Source: Rhizobium jaguaris (GTDB taxonomy: Bacteria; Pseudomonadota; Alphaproteobacteria; Rhizobiales; Rhizobiaceae). From it: 64,000 bases of DNA. Positions 25,494 to 34,857 of the stretch are shown piece after piece. Under the pieces are notes generated by a model. That model saw nothing but the letters and a program-made list of their open reading frames with translations, made no database searches and was not told the DNA's origin. Positions within the stretch are counted from its first letter, which is position 1; every line of letters starts with the position of its first letter. A program made the translations under genes and the position numbers. The stretch covers positions 186,001-250,000 of the forward strand of contig NZ_CP032697.1 in NCBI RefSeq assembly GCF_003627755.1. The letters are read 5' to 3'.

Positions 25494-26513
25494 TTAACCC
25501 AGCCGCACGGGCTGCTTTTCGAAGACGGATTTGATTGCAGCCAGAGCGATTGCGAGCGCGTTGCGGGCATCGATGCCTGTCGGTCCGTCCTTGACTTCGC
25601 CGTGTCTTACGGCATCGACGAAGGACGCCAGCTGAGCGGTGTAACCCTGAACAAAGTGATCGGTATCACGGCGCCACGTATCGTTTGACACGCCGTCCTT
25701 ATCAAACAGCGTCATGCTGGAACGACGAACATCGCCCATGGTGATCATGCCGCCGGAACCAAACACCTCGCCGCGGATGTCGTAGCCATACATTGCGCAG
25801 AAGTTGGCTTCCGCAACGGCGATTGAACCGTTGTCGAAACGGATGTTGACGACTGCCGTGTCGAGGAAGCCTTTCTCACGGGCATCCGGTCGAACAAGGG
25901 CGTCAGCCATCGCGAAGACTTCGACTGGCTTCGCCCCGGGATTGAGCCATAGGAGCGTATCGAAGTCGTGGATCAGCGTTTCATAGAAAATCGTCCACAG
26001 CGGGATCTTGTCAGGATCGGCGCCGAAAGGACCAGGATCGCGTGTCAGCGAGCGGATAAGCTGAGGCGCACCGACCTTTCCTGCATCGATGGCGGCGCGT
26101 CCTTCGGCGAAAGCGCGATCCCAGCGGCGGTTGAAGCCGACCTGTAGCGGAACGCCCGCGGCCTTTGCTGCAGCGATCCCGCGGTCTGCGTCTTCGAGCG
26201 TCAGGGCCATTGGCTTTTCGCAGAAGACCGCTTTGCCCGCTTCGGCAGCCTGCACCAGGACGTTGGTGTGGAAGCGCGCGGGTGTGGCAATGATGACGGC
26301 GTCGAGGCCGGGATGAGCAAGCATCTCGGCGACGTCGATAAACGCGGCGTCGACACCTAGCTCGTCTGCGAGCTTCGCTGCCGCGCCAGGCGCAGGATCG
26401 GCGATAGCAACCAGATTGGCGTCCACAAGCCGCTTGGCGATGCTTTCGCCATGGAAGGAGCCGATACGTCCCGCACCGATGAGACCCACATTGACATTTT
26501 TGACCTTGGCCAT
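25494..26513 (-). CDS. iolG: myo-Inositol 2-dehydrogenase (Gfo/Idh/MocA)
   Basis: A 339-residue NAD-dependent dehydrogenase oxidising myo-inositol to 2-keto-myo-inositol. The Rossmann motif NVGLIGAGRIGSFHGESI opens the protein, FCEKPMALTLEDADRG carries the catalytic Lys of the EKP motif, and YETLIHDFDTLLWL holds the later catalytic Asp and His. Family length and order are normal. It starts 22 bases after the TIM-barrel gene and is followed by a 168-base gap before iolC, which may contain a further promoter; I could not identify it. Confidence 0.9.
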   Translation of the reverse strand: MAKVKNVNVGLIGAGRIGSFHGESIAKRLVDANLVAIADPAPGAAAKLADELGVDAAFIDVAEMLAHPGLDAVIIATPARFHTNVLVQAAEAGKAVFCEKPMALTLEDADRGIAAAKAAGVPLQVGFNRRWDRAFAEGRAAIDAGKVGAPQLIRSLTRDPGPFGADPDKIPLWTIFYETLIHDFDTLLWLNPGAKPVEVFAMADALVRPDAREKGFLDTAVVNIRFDNGSIAVAEANFCAMYGYDIRGEVFGSGGMITMGDVRRSSMTLFDKDGVSNDTWRRDTDHFVQGYTAQLASFVDAVRHGEVKDGPTGIDARNALAIALAAIKSVFEKQPVRLG

Positions 26514-26535
26514 GAGATTAGTCCTGTTTGCTGAA

Positions 26536-27330
26536 TTAGAGAGTGAAAGCTTCGCGGAAGGCTACGAGCGCTTCGTCGGAATCTCCGGCGGCCCAGGCTT
26601 CCATTCCGATCGGGCCTGAATAGCCCATCCTGTTCAGCGCCTTGGCGACGCCCTTCCAGTTGACTTCGCCGGTGCCCGGCTCGCAGCGACCGGGAACGTC
26701 AGCGACCTGAATTTCTCCGATCCAGGGCAGCGCCTTACGGCATAGCTCGATTAGGTTTCCCTCGCCGATCTGCGCGTGATAGAGATCGAGGTTCAGGCGC
26801 AAGCGGGGATGGTTGATGCTCGAAACGAGTGCGAGCGTGTCTTCCGCGCGGCCGAACGGAACGCCGGGATGATCGACGGGGAGGTTGAGGTTCTCGAGCG
26901 TGAAAACGACATTCTCTTCTTCGGCCATGTCAACGATGCGAAGAAGCGTGTCCTGCGCTTTCAGCCACATTGCTCCTGTAACGACTTCAATCGGCTGTAC
27001 CGGGAGCCCACGATCACCGAGACCCGTCCCATGCAGATTGAGTCGTTGAACGCCGAGGCGCTTGCCCACCTGGGCGGTCTCGCGGGCAGTCTTGAGCAGT
27101 TCGTCCGCCCCTTCGCTGTCTGTGAGACGTCCTCTCAGATAGCCGTTCATGATGGTGAAGTTTGCGCCCGTTGCTTCCAGTTTGGCGAGGTCGTGTTCGG
27201 GCCAGTTCCAGAGCCCGACGCCGAAGCCCAGCTCCTTCAGCCGGGATGCACGCCATTCAATCGGGCGGTCTCGCCACAGCATCTCGGCGCAGGCCGCCAA
27301 CGGAAATGCGGTGGTATTGGAGTTGCTCAT
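26536..27330 (-). CDS. TIM-barrel isomerase/epimerase, hydroxypyruvate-isomerase-like
   Basis: A 264-residue xylose-isomerase-like TIM barrel. FPLAACAEMLWRDRPIEWR, LGFGVGLWNWPEHD, LENLNLPVDHPGVPF, LNLDLYHAQIGEGNL and IQVADVPGRCEPGTGEVNW are typical of the hydroxypyruvate isomerase/OtnI group; the Glu of LENLN and the DLYH and PGR residues are likely metal and substrate ligands. The ATG at 27330 (MSNSNTTAFP) follows TTAGGAAAACCCCA. It sits between the ABC ATPase and iolG. IolI-like inosose isomerase is possible, but I cannot tell it from hydroxypyruvate isomerase by eye. Confidence 0.75.
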   Translation of the reverse strand: MSNSNTTAFPLAACAEMLWRDRPIEWRASRLKELGFGVGLWNWPEHDLAKLEATGANFTIMNGYLRGRLTDSEGADELLKTARETAQVGKRLGVQRLNLHGTGLGDRGLPVQPIEVVTGAMWLKAQDTLLRIVDMAEEENVVFTLENLNLPVDHPGVPFGRAEDTLALVSSINHPRLRLNLDLYHAQIGEGNLIELCRKALPWIGEIQVADVPGRCEPGTGEVNWKGVAKALNRMGYSGPIGMEAWAAGDSDEALVAFREAFTL

Positions 27331-27365
27331 TGGGGTTTTCCTAATTTTTGGATATGGGTGTCCTT

Positions 27366-27389
27366 GGCCCGGCGCTGGCGCGCCGAACC
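27366..27389 (-). terminator. GC-rich hairpin between transporter ATPase and isomerase genes
   Basis: On the minus strand GGTTCGGCGC pairs with GCGCCGGGCC across a four-base loop. It lies 24 bases after the ATPase stop and may attenuate readthrough or protect the upstream mRNA. There is no T tract. Confidence 0.45.
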
Positions 27390-27413
27390 TTGTTTGCTTT
27401 TTGGAAAAGCTCG

Positions 27414-28202
27414 TTAGATCGTTCCGCCGAGTTCCTGAGATACGGACTGCAACTCCTTGCCACCCGCCATCAGGTTCTGGAGTTCGTCGATGCCGATCTC
27501 GTTCTTGGCAAAAGTTCCGAGCGTCTTGCCGCGATTGAGGACGGTGAAGCGGTTGCCAACGGCGTAGGCGTGGCGAACGTTGTGAGTGATGAAGATCACC
27601 CCCAGTCCCTTGTCGCGAACCTGGTTGATGTAGCGTAGGACCATGGAGGTCTGGGCAACACCCAAGGCGGATGTCGGCTCGTCGAGGATTAGAACTTTGG
27701 CGCCGAAATAAACGGCACGGGCGATGGCAACGCACTGACGCTCGCCACCCGAAAGGGTGCCGACAGCTTGCTGCGGATCGCGGACGTCAATTCCGATCTT
27801 GTGCATCTCGTCGCGCGTTACGTTGTCGGCGAGTTCCATATCCATCGTCTTGAACGGGCCAAATCCCTTCAGCGGTTCCCGTCCCATGAAGAAGTTCCGG
27901 GTGACGGACATCAGCGGGATCATAGCGAGGTCCTGGTAGACGGTGGCAATGCCTGAATCGAGCGCCTCACGCGGGCCGGAGAACACACGCGGTTGTCCCT
28001 CAACGAGGAAGTCGCCAGAGCTCGGCTTGTAGACGCCAGCAAGCGTGTTGATCAGAGTGCTTTTGCCTGCGCCGTTGTCTCCAAGGAGGCAGAGGACTTC
28101 ATTGGTGTGGACCTTCATCGAAACGCCGTTGAGCGCTATCACGGATCCGAAGTGTTTGACGAGATCCTTGACCTCTACAATGGGGGTGCTGGAGTTGCTC
28201 AT
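27414..28202 (-). CDS. iatA: Inositol/sugar ABC transporter ATP-binding protein
   Basis: A 262-residue single-domain ATPase. Walker A is [10 protein letters not shown], the signature [14 protein letters not shown], and Walker [12 protein letters not shown]. It energises the adjacent permease and is half the length of two-domain RbsA-type ATPases, as expected for the FrcA-like type. Its ATG overlaps the permease stop (TGATG), so translation is coupled. The neighbouring binding protein and iol genes point to myo-inositol as substrate; the symbol follows the IatA name used for this system in Caulobacter and is context-based. Confidence 0.82.
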   Translation of the reverse strand: MSNSSTPIVEVKDLVKHFGSVIALNGVSMKVHTNEVLCLLGDNGAGKSTLINTLAGVYKPSSGDFLVEGQPRVFSGPREALDSGIATVYQDLAMIPLMSVTRNFFMGREPLKGFGPFKTMDMELADNVTRDEMHKIGIDVRDPQQAVGTLSGGERQCVAIARAVYFGAKVLILDEPTSALGVAQTSMVLRYINQVRDKGLGVIFITHNVRHAYAVGNRFTVLNRGKTLGTFAKNEIGIDELQNLMAGGKELQSVSQELGGTI

Positions 28203-29326
28203 CACCGTTCTCCCGTGACGCGCTTGCGGATGACGTTGTTGAAGATAACCGCGATCAGCAGCATGCCGCCAAGGAACACGAGGTACCAATCCTGGTCGAT
28301 GGAGGTGTAGGTCAGGCCGATCAGCACCATGCCGAAGACGATGGAGCCAAAGAATGCACCGATCGCCGAGCCATAGCCGCCGGTCAGCAGGCAGCCACCA
28401 ATGACGGCGGCGATGATTGCCTCGAATTCCTTCTGGAAGCCGCGTCGCGCGTCGGTCGAACCAGCATCGAGCACCGTCAGGATCGCGACGAGAGTGGCGC
28501 AGAGCGCGGTGACGACGAAGAGCGTCGTCTTCACACGGCGGACCGGAACGCCAGACTTTTGCGCCGCCCACGCGTCGCCGCCGGCCGCGAAAATCCAGTT
28601 GCCGAACCGTGTCCTTAGCAGCAGCCAGGTTGCGCCGAGAGCGATGGCAATGAACCAGAGAATTTCGACGGGAACACCGGGAACCTGCGGCGCACCGCTT
28701 GGGAGCTTGGCGATCACGCCGATATCGGCCAACCAAGTGAACAATCCTGAAAACGCGTCGCCAGAAAAGATCGGCGCGAGCGGGCTATTGGCCGCCGCTT
28801 CTTTCATTCCGCGAAGCTGGGTCGAGCCGCCGCTGGCCCATTTCAGGCCGACGAGCGTCAGGCCGCGCAAGATGAAGAGGAATGCGAGCGTCACGATGAA
28901 CGAAGGCAGACCCGTTCGAATTGTGATCTGCGCATTGGTGACACCGATGCAAACCGCGAAAGCCATCGAGATCAGGATCGCGACGCTCAGCGGAAGGTGA
29001 AGCACGACGAGCGCCGTGCCGAAGACGAGGCCCGCGAACGCCACCATCGAACCGATGGAAAGATCAAACTCCCCGCCGATCATAAGCAGGGCGGCTCCAA
29101 TGGCCAGGATGCCGAGCTGCGCTGCTGGAGCCATGAAATTCATTATGCCCGCCAGCGTGAACATTGCGGGGTTCGCCGTGAAGACGAAGAAGATTGCTAC
29201 GAGCACCAACCCGGCAACGGCTCCAAGTTCGGGGCGGCGCAGGAGGGAGGTGACGGTGGACACCTTCTTCAGCCGCTCATCGGCGCGTGAAGCTGTCACG
29301 CCGTTTTGGTTATTGACGAGGGACAT
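28202..29326 (-). CDS. iatP: Inositol/sugar ABC transporter permease
   Basis: A 374-residue inner-membrane permease of the RbsC type with about nine to ten hydrophobic segments. The N-terminal cytoplasmic tail of about 30 residues precedes the first helix ([18 protein letters not shown]). [20 protein letters not shown] and [19 protein letters not shown] are hallmark segments; the latter is the ATPase-docking loop. It is followed by the ATPase gene in overlap and preceded by the binding-protein gene across a 123-base gap with a hairpin. Substrate inferred from context as myo-inositol. Confidence 0.85.
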   Translation of the reverse strand: MSLVNNQNGVTASRADERLKKVSTVTSLLRRPELGAVAGLVLVAIFFVFTANPAMFTLAGIMNFMAPAAQLGILAIGAALLMIGGEFDLSIGSMVAFAGLVFGTALVVLHLPLSVAILISMAFAVCIGVTNAQITIRTGLPSFIVTLAFLFILRGLTLVGLKWASGGSTQLRGMKEAAANSPLAPIFSGDAFSGLFTWLADIGVIAKLPSGAPQVPGVPVEILWFIAIALGATWLLLRTRFGNWIFAAGGDAWAAQKSGVPVRRVKTTLFVVTALCATLVAILTVLDAGSTDARRGFQKEFEAIIAAVIGGCLLTGGYGSAIGAFFGSIVFGMVLIGLTYTSIDQDWYLVFLGGMLLIAVIFNNVIRKRVTGER

Positions 29327-29412
29327 GGCCCGTTCCTTTGAGAAAGGTAGATCAAATAACGCGGACGCCAGAGTTTACGATAGATCCGATGGGCATCGCA
29401 CGCCAGCAGAGT

Positions 29413-29440
29413 GGCGGCCCCCGGGAGGTTGGGGACCGCC
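29413..29440 (-). terminator. Intergenic hairpin after the binding-protein gene
   Basis: On the minus strand GGCGGTCCCC pairs with GGGGGCCGCC, a ten-bp stem with one G-U pair and an eight-base loop. Its position just after the periplasmic binding protein gene fits the usual device that raises binding-protein mRNA over permease mRNA. Confidence 0.65.
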
Positions 29441-29449
29441 GGGCTTCGC

Positions 29450-30403
29450 TTAGCGAATGCCCTTGGAGGACTTTTCGATCACGGAAGCCGCTGTGTCCTT
29501 CTCGACGAAGCTCGGGCCCGACGGGACATTGCCTGCCGGAATGGTGCCGTAGCGTGCGTAGAGCGCGAGGAAAGTTACAGGGAGATAACCCTGCAGGTAG
29601 GGCTGCTGGTCGACGGCGAACAATGCCTTGCCGTCAGCCACCGCCTGGAGGAAGTTTGCCGAGAGGTCATAGGAGGCGACCTTTACCTTGTCGGCAACAC
29701 CCATCTTCTCGACGACAGCGACTGCGCGCTCGCCGACGAGCGGAGCCGAGAGGCCGAGGACGACGTCGATCGACGGGTCGGAGGTCAGCGCTGCCTGGAT
29801 CTTGGCTTCAATCTCAGCCGGATCGGCGGTCGTCGGAAGCACGGTCACCTTACCGCCTTCAAAGCCTTTCTCGGTGCCGGCGCAGCGCTGGTCGAGAGCG
29901 GCATTGCCGACTTCCTGATTGACGCAGAGCACGTGCTTGAGGCCGAGAGACTTGAGCTTGGCGCCAACCTTGATGCCTGCCGGGGTTTCGTCCTGACCGA
30001 CATGCAGTTTGATACCGAGCTTTTCCTGAGCGGCGATGCCGGAGTTCATCGAAATGACCGGGATGCCGGCGGCGACAGCCTTTTCGATCGCCGGACCAAG
30101 CGCGTCGGGGTCAGGATTGGAGATAACGATACCCGCTGGATGCTGGTTGACGGCAGCCTCGATAAGCTGCGCCATCGCAACCATGTCAAACGTTTCCGGC
30201 GCGCGATAGTCGACCTTGACGTTGCTGTCCTTGGCGGCCTGCATCATCCCGTTCTTGACGATAGACCAGAACGGGTCGGAAGCCTGGCCGTGCGTAACGG
30301 CGATAATGCTCGGCTGTTCCTGAGCTTTTACGCCGACGGAGCACGAGGCGGCGATGCCGACCGCGACAACACCATAGGCGAGCTTCTTCCAAATCGATTT
30401 CAT
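29450..30403 (-). CDS. ibpA: Periplasmic inositol/sugar-binding protein
   Basis: A 317-residue type 1 periplasmic binding protein. A signal peptide (KKLAYGVVAVGIAASCSVG, likely cut after VKA) is followed by the binding domains with PSIIAVTHGQASDPFWSIV, GIVISNPDPDALGPAIEKA and VIEKSSKGIR at the end. The ATG at 30403 follows GGAGGAGAGAACAAC. It is the first gene of the minus-strand uptake and catabolic block. Paired operator-like palindromes in the gap to the divergent LacI-type gene suggest ligand-controlled repression. Myo-inositol is the inferred ligand; a related polyol or sugar is possible. Confidence 0.85.
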   Translation of the reverse strand: MKSIWKKLAYGVVAVGIAASCSVGVKAQEQPSIIAVTHGQASDPFWSIVKNGMMQAAKDSNVKVDYRAPETFDMVAMAQLIEAAVNQHPAGIVISNPDPDALGPAIEKAVAAGIPVISMNSGIAAQEKLGIKLHVGQDETPAGIKVGAKLKSLGLKHVLCVNQEVGNAALDQRCAGTEKGFEGGKVTVLPTTADPAEIEAKIQAALTSDPSIDVVLGLSAPLVGERAVAVVEKMGVADKVKVASYDLSANFLQAVADGKALFAVDQQPYLQGYLPVTFLALYARYGTIPAGNVPSGPSFVEKDTAASVIEKSSKGIR

Positions 30404-30450
30404 GTTGTTCTCTCCTCCGAGCCGATCCACTCCCATGGACGGCTAAACGA

Positions 30451-30487
30451 ATGCTACCGGGTGCTTTTCTATTGCTACCGGGTGCAA
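30451..30487. promoter_or_regulatory. Two tandem LacI-type operator palindromes
   Basis: ATGCTACCGGGTGCTT at 30451-30466 and TTGCTACCGGGTGCAA at 30472-30487 share the core TGCTACCGGGTGC and have TTGC/GCAA-type symmetric arms. Their centres are 21 bp apart, two helical turns, as expected for cooperative binding. They lie between ibpA and the divergent LacI-family gene. Confidence 0.75.
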
Positions 30488-30583
30488 GCAGATGCATAAT
30501 AACTTGGAATAGGCTAAAAGCAAGCATTCATTTCATCAAAATTAGCGAATGGAATGTCTGTTCTATTTTTGGATGGAGGCGCA

Positions 30584-31579
30584 ATGCGCAAGCGGGCAAC
30601 GGCAAAACAAGTGGCAGAGGCTGCAGGCGTTTCGAAATGGACGGTGATCCGTGCGTTTACACCGGGTGCATCGATCACTGAAGAAAGCAAGCGCAGAGTG
30701 TTGGAGTCGGCCGCGCGGCTGAACTACACGCCAAACCTATTGGCGCGCAGCTTGGCGACAAAATCGACGGGCCAGATCGCGGTGTTCGTGGACGACTTTG
30801 CAAATCCGCAGAAGCTTCCGTTTCTCGAGACCTTGACCGAGCAGTTGCAAGCCGTAGGGCGCGTGGCGATGCTCATCAATATCAATAACCACTTCGACCA
30901 CGTCCATGCGCTTCTTCACGCCGATCAGAGGCAGGTTGACGCAATCATTCTGTTCGGCACGGCGTTTCGCGACGAAACGCTCACTGATCGGCAGCTTGGA
31001 AATGGCACCCCCCCGATGTTCGTCCTTGCTCGTGACAGCCAGATCGACGGGGTGCCGGCTGTCGTTTGCGACGCCGAACTTGCACTTCGCGATATCGTCG
31101 ACCACCTCTATAGCAGAGGTTATAGGCGACCCGGCTTCATGAGTGGCGCTCCCGCACTATCGACTGCTCTCAGACGGCGTGAATACTTCAGTAAGTTTTG
31201 GTCCGAGAAGGGTATCACCCATGTTGAGCAGCTCTCTGCCCAGAAATACAGCCTCCAAGCCGGGGCTTTGGGTATCCGCAACTATCTCTCGGACACATCC
31301 GGAAAAGAGCGCATCGACGTGTTGATGTGCGAAAACGATATCCTGGCTTTGGGAGCGATGGATGAAATGCGCGGCCGATTCGACTTGCGAATTCCTGAAG
31401 ACATCGCCGTGGTTGGTTTCGACAACTACGAGCTTGGAGGGTCATCGGCGTACTCCCTAACGACCTATGAGCAGCCACTTCGGGAGATGGTCAGCATAAT
31501 CATTCGCATGATCAAAGGCGAAGTCGATCCGGAAACGGTCACTTTGCCGGGAGAGCTTGTCGTTCGTTCGTCGACCTGA
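30584..31579 (+). CDS. LacI-family transcriptional regulator of the inositol cluster
   Basis: A 331-residue regulator. The N-terminal HTH (ATAKQVAEAAGVSKWTVIRA) and hinge helix NYTPNLLARSLAT are followed by a periplasmic-binding-protein-like effector domain with QIAVFVDDFANPQ, DVLMCENDILALGAM and DIAVVGFDNYELGGS. I chose the ATG at 30584 because GGAGGC lies seven bases before it and the HTH starts at once. It is divergent from ibpA with tandem operator palindromes between, so it probably represses the uptake and catabolism genes until the inducer (an inositol derivative, inferred) binds. Confidence 0.9.
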   Translation: MRKRATAKQVAEAAGVSKWTVIRAFTPGASITEESKRRVLESAARLNYTPNLLARSLATKSTGQIAVFVDDFANPQKLPFLETLTEQLQAVGRVAMLININNHFDHVHALLHADQRQVDAIILFGTAFRDETLTDRQLGNGTPPMFVLARDSQIDGVPAVVCDAELALRDIVDHLYSRGYRRPGFMSGAPALSTALRRREYFSKFWSEKGITHVEQLSAQKYSLQAGALGIRNYLSDTSGKERIDVLMCENDILALGAMDEMRGRFDLRIPEDIAVVGFDNYELGGSSAYSLTTYEQPLREMVSIIIRMIKGEVDPETVTLPGELVVRSST

Positions 31580-32060
31580 AATCTGTCCGTCGCAGCACAC
31601 GGCTGCCTCTGTGGGCGACGCTAGTGCTCGCTTCTTCGGTCGCAATGCAGCGACGGTAGTCAGAGCGTTTCGTAACTTGCCGGCAAGCCCCCCACTTTCT
31701 GTGACTGAGGGCGACGAAACCGCCGTTGCGATGAGAACCCGCCGGTGGACAACCTCTGTTATCCGAACTGAGGTCTCCAGCAAATCGCAGCGCACGTTGT
31801 CGCAGAAGAGGCTTAGCCCCGCTTTTGACGGACCGTATGCACCCATGTTTGGATAGGGCGCCTGACCGCCGCTGGAGCCGATATAGATCAGATGACCCGC
31901 TTTCGGGTCACCATGCCCGGCAGCAGCGCTCTGGTCAGATGCATCGGCGCGCCTTGAGGTTCACGTCGGTCATTGCATCAATTTCCGCGGGATCGATCTC
32001 TTGGAAGGTCGCGCGGGTAAGAAGTATCCTGCGTTGTTGACCAGCATATCACCTCGACGC
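31580..32060 (-). pseudogene. Decayed short-chain dehydrogenase gene
   Basis: Reading downstream on the minus strand, pieces of an SDR appear in changing frames: MLVNNAGYFLPARP with the NNAG motif near 32040, FQEIDPAEIDAMTDVN, then LIYIGSSGGQAPYP and MGAYGPSKAGLSLFCDNVR with the YxxxK catalytic pair near 31840. The N-terminal Rossmann part is gone and there are at least two frameshifts. It lies beside an intact SDR gene but does not seem to be a recent copy of it. Confidence 0.7.
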
Positions 32061-32138
32061 CTCGAGCGCTCTAGCCGTGAGCTTTTTGGAGGCCCCTGGT
32101 CAAGGAACCGACTGACGTTCTTGCGTCAGCCCTGCCGA

Positions 32139-32762
32139 TCATCCGACCTTGCCTTCCAAGCCCGCTCGAAATCGAAGACCGTCCATGAACAATCCCACCA
32201 TCCGGCGCGGCTCGGTAGGCTCGCCGCAGCTTGGTGGCACGCACAGCATTCCGACCCCGTGCAGGAGTTCCGCAACCTTCACACCGTCTCGGATCCGCCC
32301 CGCCGCGGCCGCGGCGTCTAGCAGTTTTTGAACCCAGGGTCCTAGCCGCTCAAGAAAATAGACTGGCAGGCCCTCCAAGGCGGGATCTCCTGGGTTGAAT
32401 GCCGCCGCCAGTCCCCGGTGAGCCGCGATAAAGTCGACATAGCGCTCGACCCAGTGCTCCAGCGCCTCGCCTGGCGAGTACTCGGCTGCGAGCGACTGTG
32501 CCGCCTCGACGGACTCTTCGACCTCTTGGCGAAACACGGCAACGACAAGATCGGAGCGCGCTGGAAAGTGGCGGTAGAGTGTGCCGACTCCCACACCTGC
32601 CTTGTCGGCGATCCGACGAATTGGCACGTCGAGCCCTTCTTCGGCGAACACTTGGGCAGCGGTTTGAATAAGCGAGCCGATGTTGCGTTGCGCGTCTGCG
32701 CGACGTCGCCGACCAGAAACCTGATCCGCGACCCGATTCGAAATGTTTTTGTCTCCTGGCAT
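32139..32762 (-). CDS. TetR-family repressor
   Basis: A 207-residue TetR regulator. The HTH reads VPIRRIADKAGVGVGTLYRH after AAQVFAEEGLD, and the rest is a helical ligand-binding domain with LEHWVERYVDFIAAHRGLA. I chose the ATG at 32762 (MPGDKNISNR) since AAGGGGTATT precedes it; an upstream in-frame extension lacks a ribosome site. It is divergent from an SDR oxidoreductase gene with an 80-base gap that contains a perfect palindrome, so it probably controls the SDR gene and itself. Confidence 0.9.
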   Translation of the reverse strand: MPGDKNISNRVADQVSGRRRRADAQRNIGSLIQTAAQVFAEEGLDVPIRRIADKAGVGVGTLYRHFPARSDLVVAVFRQEVEESVEAAQSLAAEYSPGEALEHWVERYVDFIAAHRGLAAAFNPGDPALEGLPVYFLERLGPWVQKLLDAAAAAGRIRDGVKVAELLHGVGMLCVPPSCGEPTEPRRMVGLFMDGLRFRAGLEGKVG

Positions 32763-32778
32763 AATACCCCTTGCTAAC

Positions 32779-32793
32779 CGGAATATGATTCCG
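32779..32793. promoter_or_regulatory. TetR operator-like palindrome
   Basis: CGGAAT-ATG-ATTCCG is a perfect palindrome in the divergent promoter region; a further half site TTCCGTATAT lies at 32816-32825. Confidence 0.65.
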
Positions 32794-32842
32794 TATATAC
32801 CTAAGCGGACGAGCGTTCCGTATATCGCATGCGGAGGGTTCG

Positions 32843-33613
32843 ATGACAAGTCCCACGGAGCAATCATTGATGAATAGCAAACCAGTCGCGCTCGTTACCG
32901 GAGCAAACAAGGGGATCGGCCTGCAGATCGCGAAAGATCTGGCACGGCAAGGTTTTGCAGTTATCATCGGTGCACGCCAACTTGAAGCGGGCGAGAGCGT
33001 CGTTCAAGCCGTCGGGCCCGACGCCCGAACAGTTCAACTTGATATCACCGACGAGGCGTCAATCGCCCGTGCCGAGGCGCGCATCCGCGAATTGCATGGT
33101 CGGCTCGACGTTCTCGTCAACAACGCTGGTGTGGGGCATGGTGGTAATCCGGGACGAAGCAACGCCCAGATCATGGCGGAGACGCGTTTGTCTGTCGTTG
33201 ATCTGACCGAACTGCAGGCTGTATTCGCCACAAACGTTTTTGGAGCCGTTGCCGTCACACAAGCGATGCTGCCGCTTCTTCGCGAAGCGCCGGCGGCGAA
33301 GATCATCAACATATCCAGCTTGACCGGCTCGCTGACTCTCAATGATGATCATTCGAACCCGCTTCGCCAGTACACCAGCACATATACGGTCTCGAAGAGC
33401 GCCCTAAATGCGTTCACGCAAGCGCTCGCAATCGAGCTCGAAGGCACCAACATCAAAGTTCACGCCGTTTGCCCGGGTCATACCGCCACGGACATGAGCG
33501 AATATGGCGGGCCAGTCGAGGACGCAGCCCGCGAACCGGTGCGCGTGGCGTTGCTTGGAGCGGATAGCCCTACCGGCACGTTTTCGAACGCCCGAGGCGC
33601 GCTGCCCTGGTGA
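32843..33613 (+). CDS. Short-chain dehydrogenase/reductase
   Basis: A 256-residue classical SDR. The cofactor motif is VTGANKGIGLQIA (TGxxxGIG), followed by LVNNAGVGHGG, the catalytic Ser in INISSLTGSLTL and Tyr and Lys in STYTVSKSALNAF. The C-terminal VCPGHTATDMSEYGGPVED is normal. It resembles carbonyl-reductase-type SDRs. The ATG at 32843 follows GCGGAGGGTTCG, better than the second ATG nine codons on. Divergent from the TetR gene and probably repressed by it; 93 bases further on is an NADPH:quinone-reductase-like gene that may be cotranscribed. Substrate unknown. Confidence 0.9.
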   Translation: MTSPTEQSLMNSKPVALVTGANKGIGLQIAKDLARQGFAVIIGARQLEAGESVVQAVGPDARTVQLDITDEASIARAEARIRELHGRLDVLVNNAGVGHGGNPGRSNAQIMAETRLSVVDLTELQAVFATNVFGAVAVTQAMLPLLREAPAAKIINISSLTGSLTLNDDHSNPLRQYTSTYTVSKSALNAFTQALAIELEGTNIKVHAVCPGHTATDMSEYGGPVEDAAREPVRVALLGADSPTGTFSNARGALPW

Positions 33614-33706
33614 TCCAGTAAGCAGCCTCGCCGCCGTTAAACAGAACCGCATAACTATCCAACAGTGTCGTGATCATTTCGACGTGCAACCCGTCAGGAG
33701 AAGCTC

Positions 33707-34708
33707 GTGCCTAAGACAGCCAAATTTGTGCAGTTCCACCGCCTTGGGGGACCGGATGTTCTCAAGGTCGAAGACCTTCCGATCCAGGAGCCAGGAAAGG
33801 AGGAAGTCCGCCTGCGCATCAGAGCATTCTCTCTGAACCGCGCTGAAGCGCTCTTTCGAACCGGACATTACGTCATACAACCGCAGTTTCCGTCCAAGCT
33901 CGGCTACGAAGCCTCCGGCGTCGTCGAAGCCGTCGGCCCCGGCGTGGATGAAAATCTGATCGGGAAGGTGTTCAGTACCATCCCGAACTTCAGCTTCAGC
34001 CGCTACGGCGTCTATGGTGAAATCGCCGTTGTGCCCGTCACGTCGCTGGCTGCCTATCCCGATCATCTCACGCCGGAAGAAGGCGCATCAATCTGGATGC
34101 AATATCTTACGGCCTATGGGCCGCTGGTCCATCTGGGCAACGTTTCAACAGGCGACTTCGTCTTGCTCCCGGCGGCGAGCAGCAGCACCGCGATCGCGGC
34201 AATGGAGATCGCGAAGGCCGAAGGGGCCAAGAGTATCGGCATTACGCGGACAGCAAGGAAGAAGGACGATCTCCTCTCGCTGGGCTACGACCATGTGATC
34301 GTGAGCGATGAAGAGGATACCGTGAAACGCGTCGCCGACATCACCGACGGCGAAGGCGCCCGCGTCATTTATGACCCCATTCTTGGAAGCGGAATGGAAA
34401 TCCTGGCGCAAACGGCCACCTATCGGGGTATCTACTTTACCTACGGCCTATTGGATCCTCGGCCAGCTTCCTATCCAACATTTTCGGCAATGTCGAAAGC
34501 GCTGACGATTCGAGCGTGGGCGGTACCTGAGCTCTTTCACGACCCCGAAATGTTGAGGAAGGCAAAGGAATATATTTTCAGGCGCCTCAGTGAAGGGACA
34601 CTGAAACCGAAGGTGGGCAGGGTCTTTGCCTTGGACCAAATTGTCGAAGCGCATCGCTTCATGGACTCAAACGACCAGATTGGAAAGATCGTCGTTAAGG
34701 TCGGGTAA
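33707..34708 (+). CDS. MDR-family NADPH-dependent oxidoreductase (quinone reductase-like)
   Basis: A 333-residue medium-chain dehydrogenase without the structural or catalytic zinc cysteines, so of the quinone oxidoreductase type. FHRLGGPDVLKVEDLPIQEP, FSLNRAEALFRTGHY, LGYEASGVVEAVGPGV and VLLPAASSSTAIAAMEIAK show the GroES-like and Rossmann domains. The GTG at 33707 is set by CAGGAGAAGCTC. Likely cofactor NADPH; substrate unknown. It probably belongs to the TetR-controlled group with the SDR gene. Confidence 0.85.
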   Translation: MPKTAKFVQFHRLGGPDVLKVEDLPIQEPGKEEVRLRIRAFSLNRAEALFRTGHYVIQPQFPSKLGYEASGVVEAVGPGVDENLIGKVFSTIPNFSFSRYGVYGEIAVVPVTSLAAYPDHLTPEEGASIWMQYLTAYGPLVHLGNVSTGDFVLLPAASSSTAIAAMEIAKAEGAKSIGITRTARKKDDLLSLGYDHVIVSDEEDTVKRVADITDGEGARVIYDPILGSGMEILAQTATYRGIYFTYGLLDPRPASYPTFSAMSKALTIRAWAVPELFHDPEMLRKAKEYIFRRLSEGTLKPKVGRVFALDQIVEAHRFMDSNDQIGKIVVKVG

Positions 34709-34857
34709 AATGGCCGTTGAAATCAAGCCGACTCGTTGGGACACATCACGCGGCCTGCGACCCCGCAACGTGGGCAATTCCTTTTAACTAACGGCCAAAT
34801 CCAACACCCTGAACTCCGGCCTCAGCGAAGTCTGGCTCGGAATACTTGGAGACCAAT

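Noticed and set aside
30404..30583. Riboswitch upstream of the inositol transport genes
   Set aside because: The region is short and its repeats are symmetric operator-like DNA sites; no conserved riboswitch core was seen.
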